Assembly: GCA_963575745.1 (NCBI GenBank)
Contig: CAUYUJ010015270.1
Location: 72,501-136,500 of the forward strand
DNA: 64,000 bases
Direction: 5' to 3'
DNA from: Prorocentrum cordatum
Taxonomy: Eukaryota > Sar > Dinophyceae > Prorocentrales > Prorocentraceae
The translations under genes and the position numbers were made by a program. The notes beneath the pieces were generated by a model that searched no databases, was not told the DNA's origin, and saw nothing but the letters and a program-made list of their open reading frames with translations. The number at the start of each line of letters is the position of its first letter. Within the stretch, counting starts at the first letter, position 1. This document shows, piece after piece, positions 62,808 through 64,000 of the stretch.

Positions 62808-62955
62808 GATCGCGCCGCATCGCCGATGCATCGGCGATGCGATTCGATGCGGAGCCCGGTCTCACGCCACGCCGACAGAGGCTATGCATCGGCGACGTCG
62901 CTGTAGATCGCCGATGCATCGCCGATACATCGGCTATGCATCGGCGATGCGACGT
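62808..62955. repeat. GATGCATCGGCGATGC palindromic repeats
   Basis: CGCCGATGCATCGGCGATGC and close variants (ATCGGCTATGCATCGGCG, CGGCGACG) recur within 150 bp. Many units are self-complementary around ATGCAT. The cluster lies in the proposed intron. Confidence 0.85.
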
Positions 62956-63021
62956 GCTCCTCCGATTCCGTCCACTCGGACTCGTTGGGGAGGCCTCTGA
63001 CCATCAGAACGGTTGGATCAG

Positions 63022-63408
63022 GATAGGGGACGCGGGCCTCGTCAACGCCCTCGGCTGCGAGGAGCCCGCCCGCGTGAACGTGGATTTCCCGCACTTCCCC
63101 AGGCTCTGCATCCACGCAACAGAGATCCGAGTCGAGGTGTTCGACGATTCCCGAACCTGCCCCGCGCACGGGGGTCCTGGCTGTGCCAGCGCGGGCGCCG
63201 TTGAGGACGCCGACCTCGGCTGCGTTGGCTGGCGGCAGACGGGCGGTTGCACGCCGAGGGGGCGGCGGGAGCCGGCGGGCGACAAGCCCTGCGGCGCCGT
63301 GATCCCCCCCGACAGCAGCGGGTTCTGCGAGTGCGCCGGCGGCAGGCGCGCCAGGGAGGCGTCCTGCGGTCACCAGGCCTTCGCGTGCGACGCGGAGTTC
63401 GGCCACAC
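63022..63408 (+). CDS. Cys-rich WRQT module exon of a J-domain gene
   Basis: The frame reads GDAGLVNALGCEEPARVNVD, FPRLCIHATEIRVEVFDDSR, then GCVGWRQTGGCTPRGRREPA and SGFCECAGGRRAREASCGHQ, ending FACDAEFGH. The second part has the pattern C-x-x-W-R-Q-T-x-G-C, D-x-x-C, S-G-F-C-E-C-x-x-G-R, C-x-H, F-x-C. This resembles the Cys-rich domain of glucosidase-II-beta-like (PRKCSH-type) proteins, which is seen in many dinoflagellate proteins; I am recalling this without a search. It ends in CACAC|GTGAGG, a strong donor at 63409. Joining to 63598 keeps the frame (Thr-Tyr-Thr) and begins a second copy of the same module. Confidence 0.62.
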
Positions 63409-63597
63409 GTGAGGGTGGCCCTCCGCGGGAGCGACCTCTGGTGCGCAGCCTTCGGGGGGCGCGCCTGGGGCCAAGCCCAGGCGAGCAGGCCGCTGCGCTG
63501 CCGCATCGCACGCTTCGGTCGGCAGGCCGCGCAGCAGAGGTCACTGCTGCCCAGGGCCAGCCCGGCGTGAAGCCGAGGAGTGCCGGCGGGTCAGCAG
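63409..63597 (+). other. intron of the J-domain gene carrying a dispersed repeat
   Basis: GTGAGG at 63409 and GTCAGCAG ending at 63597 flank 189 bp. Splicing them joins the exon ending at 63408 to that starting at 63598 in frame. Near its 5' end (63419-63447) lies a variant of the element seen twice around 16.3-16.9 kb: CCTCCGCGGGAGCGACC, then TCTGGTGCGC. Confidence 0.68.
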
Positions 63598-64000
63598 GTA
63601 CACGTGCGTGAGCTGGAGGCAGACCGAGGGCTGCGGCGCCAGCGGCCCCCGCGTGCCTGCCGGCGACCTGAGCTGCGACAGGCTGGTGGACACGAGCTTC
63701 GGCGGGTTCTGCGAGTGCGGCGACGGGCGGATGGTGCGGAAGGCCGGGTGCCAGCACGGCGTCCTGACCTCGGAGCCGTTCACGTGCCGAGACGAGTGCC
63801 AGAAAGAGTCGGATCTCTACGAGGATATGGAGATAGACAGCTCCGCCGATGAGCAGGCCGTCAAAAAGGCTTGGAGGAGGCTATCTACGAAGTACCACCC
63901 AGACAAGGCAAGGGACGATGTTGCAGCAAGCGCCCGTTTCGCGATCGCGAGGGAGGCCTACGATATCCTCGCCGACCCGGCGTTGCGCGCCGTTTACGAC
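63598..64000 (+). CDS. second WRQT module and J domain, gene continues beyond the window
   Basis: From 63598 the frame reads YTCVSWRQTEGCGASGPRVP, GGFCECGDGRMVRKAGCQHG and FTCRDECQKES. This is a second copy of the Cys-rich module, with Cys spacing like the first. It then continues as a J domain: LYEDMEIDSSADEQAVKKAW, RLSTKYHPDKARDD, RFAIAREAYDILADPALRAV and YD at the window edge. The H-P-D tripeptide (in YHPDK) that stimulates Hsp70 ATPase is intact, and the helix II/III pattern (Y-x-H-P-D-K, then F-x-x-x-x-x-A-Y-x-x-L-x-D) is complete. The Cys-rich modules suggest a secretory-pathway location, as an ER J-protein, but no signal peptide is visible in the window. The protein is incomplete at the right edge. 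Confidence 0.75.

Noticed and set aside
1-64000. tRNA, 5S rRNA or U-snRNA genes.
   Set aside because: No T-loop box, 5S internal control region or snRNA core was recognised by eye on either strand; a covariance-model search would be needed to exclude them.

Overview
The window looks like nuclear DNA of a dinoflagellate. A Prorocentrum-like species is my best guess, but only as a recollection of protein style that I could not check. The evidence is the very GC-rich and repeat-rich sequence, sparse intron-broken exons separated by long non-coding stretches, and two decayed LINE-type retroelements. One of these carries the RVGEARHPGP signature I associate with dinoflagellate LINEs. There is also a possible relict spliced-leader sequence near 32.5 kb. 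Nothing prokaryotic (operons, Shine-Dalgarno sites, CRISPR) is seen, and no tRNA or rRNA gene was recognised.

Layout. 1-5.3 kb is GC-rich with one weak exon candidate; 5.4-6.1 kb holds a decayed reverse-transcriptase-like reading frame. 6.86-14.2 kb is a minus-strand LINE-like relic (N-terminal motif, endonuclease, RT, thumb, RNase H) broken by many frameshifts. 14.39-16.08 kb encodes a charged Ala/Glu/Arg-rich helical protein. 16.1-22.8 kb is mostly non-coding, with remnants of a WxDG-type domain, a palindrome cluster, GAG microsatellites and a 225-bp tandem repeat. 22.86-26.68 kb is a second, plus-strand LINE-like relic. 26.7-31.1 kb and 56.2-59.3 kb hold copies of one composite repeat family: (TCG)n, an embedded 14-bp minisatellite and paired CG-rich boxes, with a period near 1.4 kb.

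33.0-38.2 kb (cluster A) is the most gene-like part: a transposase-like multi-ORF locus in one shared reading frame, with a single in-frame TGA. 39.3 kb has a small coiled-coil ORF. 40.3-46.2 kb is low-complexity DNA with two perfect palindromes, a long CT tract and a family of inverted AT-rich/CG repeats. 47.1-54.4 kb (cluster B) encodes large unrecognised helical proteins, probably one or two spliced genes; its last proposed intron is about 1.1 kb of purine/pyrimidine tracts and a C-run. The right end (about 63.0-64 kb) is a spliced gene with two Cys-rich WRQT modules and a J domain, running off the window.

The two retroelements, the RT-like relic, cluster A and the tandem repeats suggest a region shaped by repeated insertion and repeat expansion. 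Clusters A and B and the J-domain gene are the parts most likely to be, or to have been, expressed protein-coding loci. All functions below are read from motifs by eye; no search was run.
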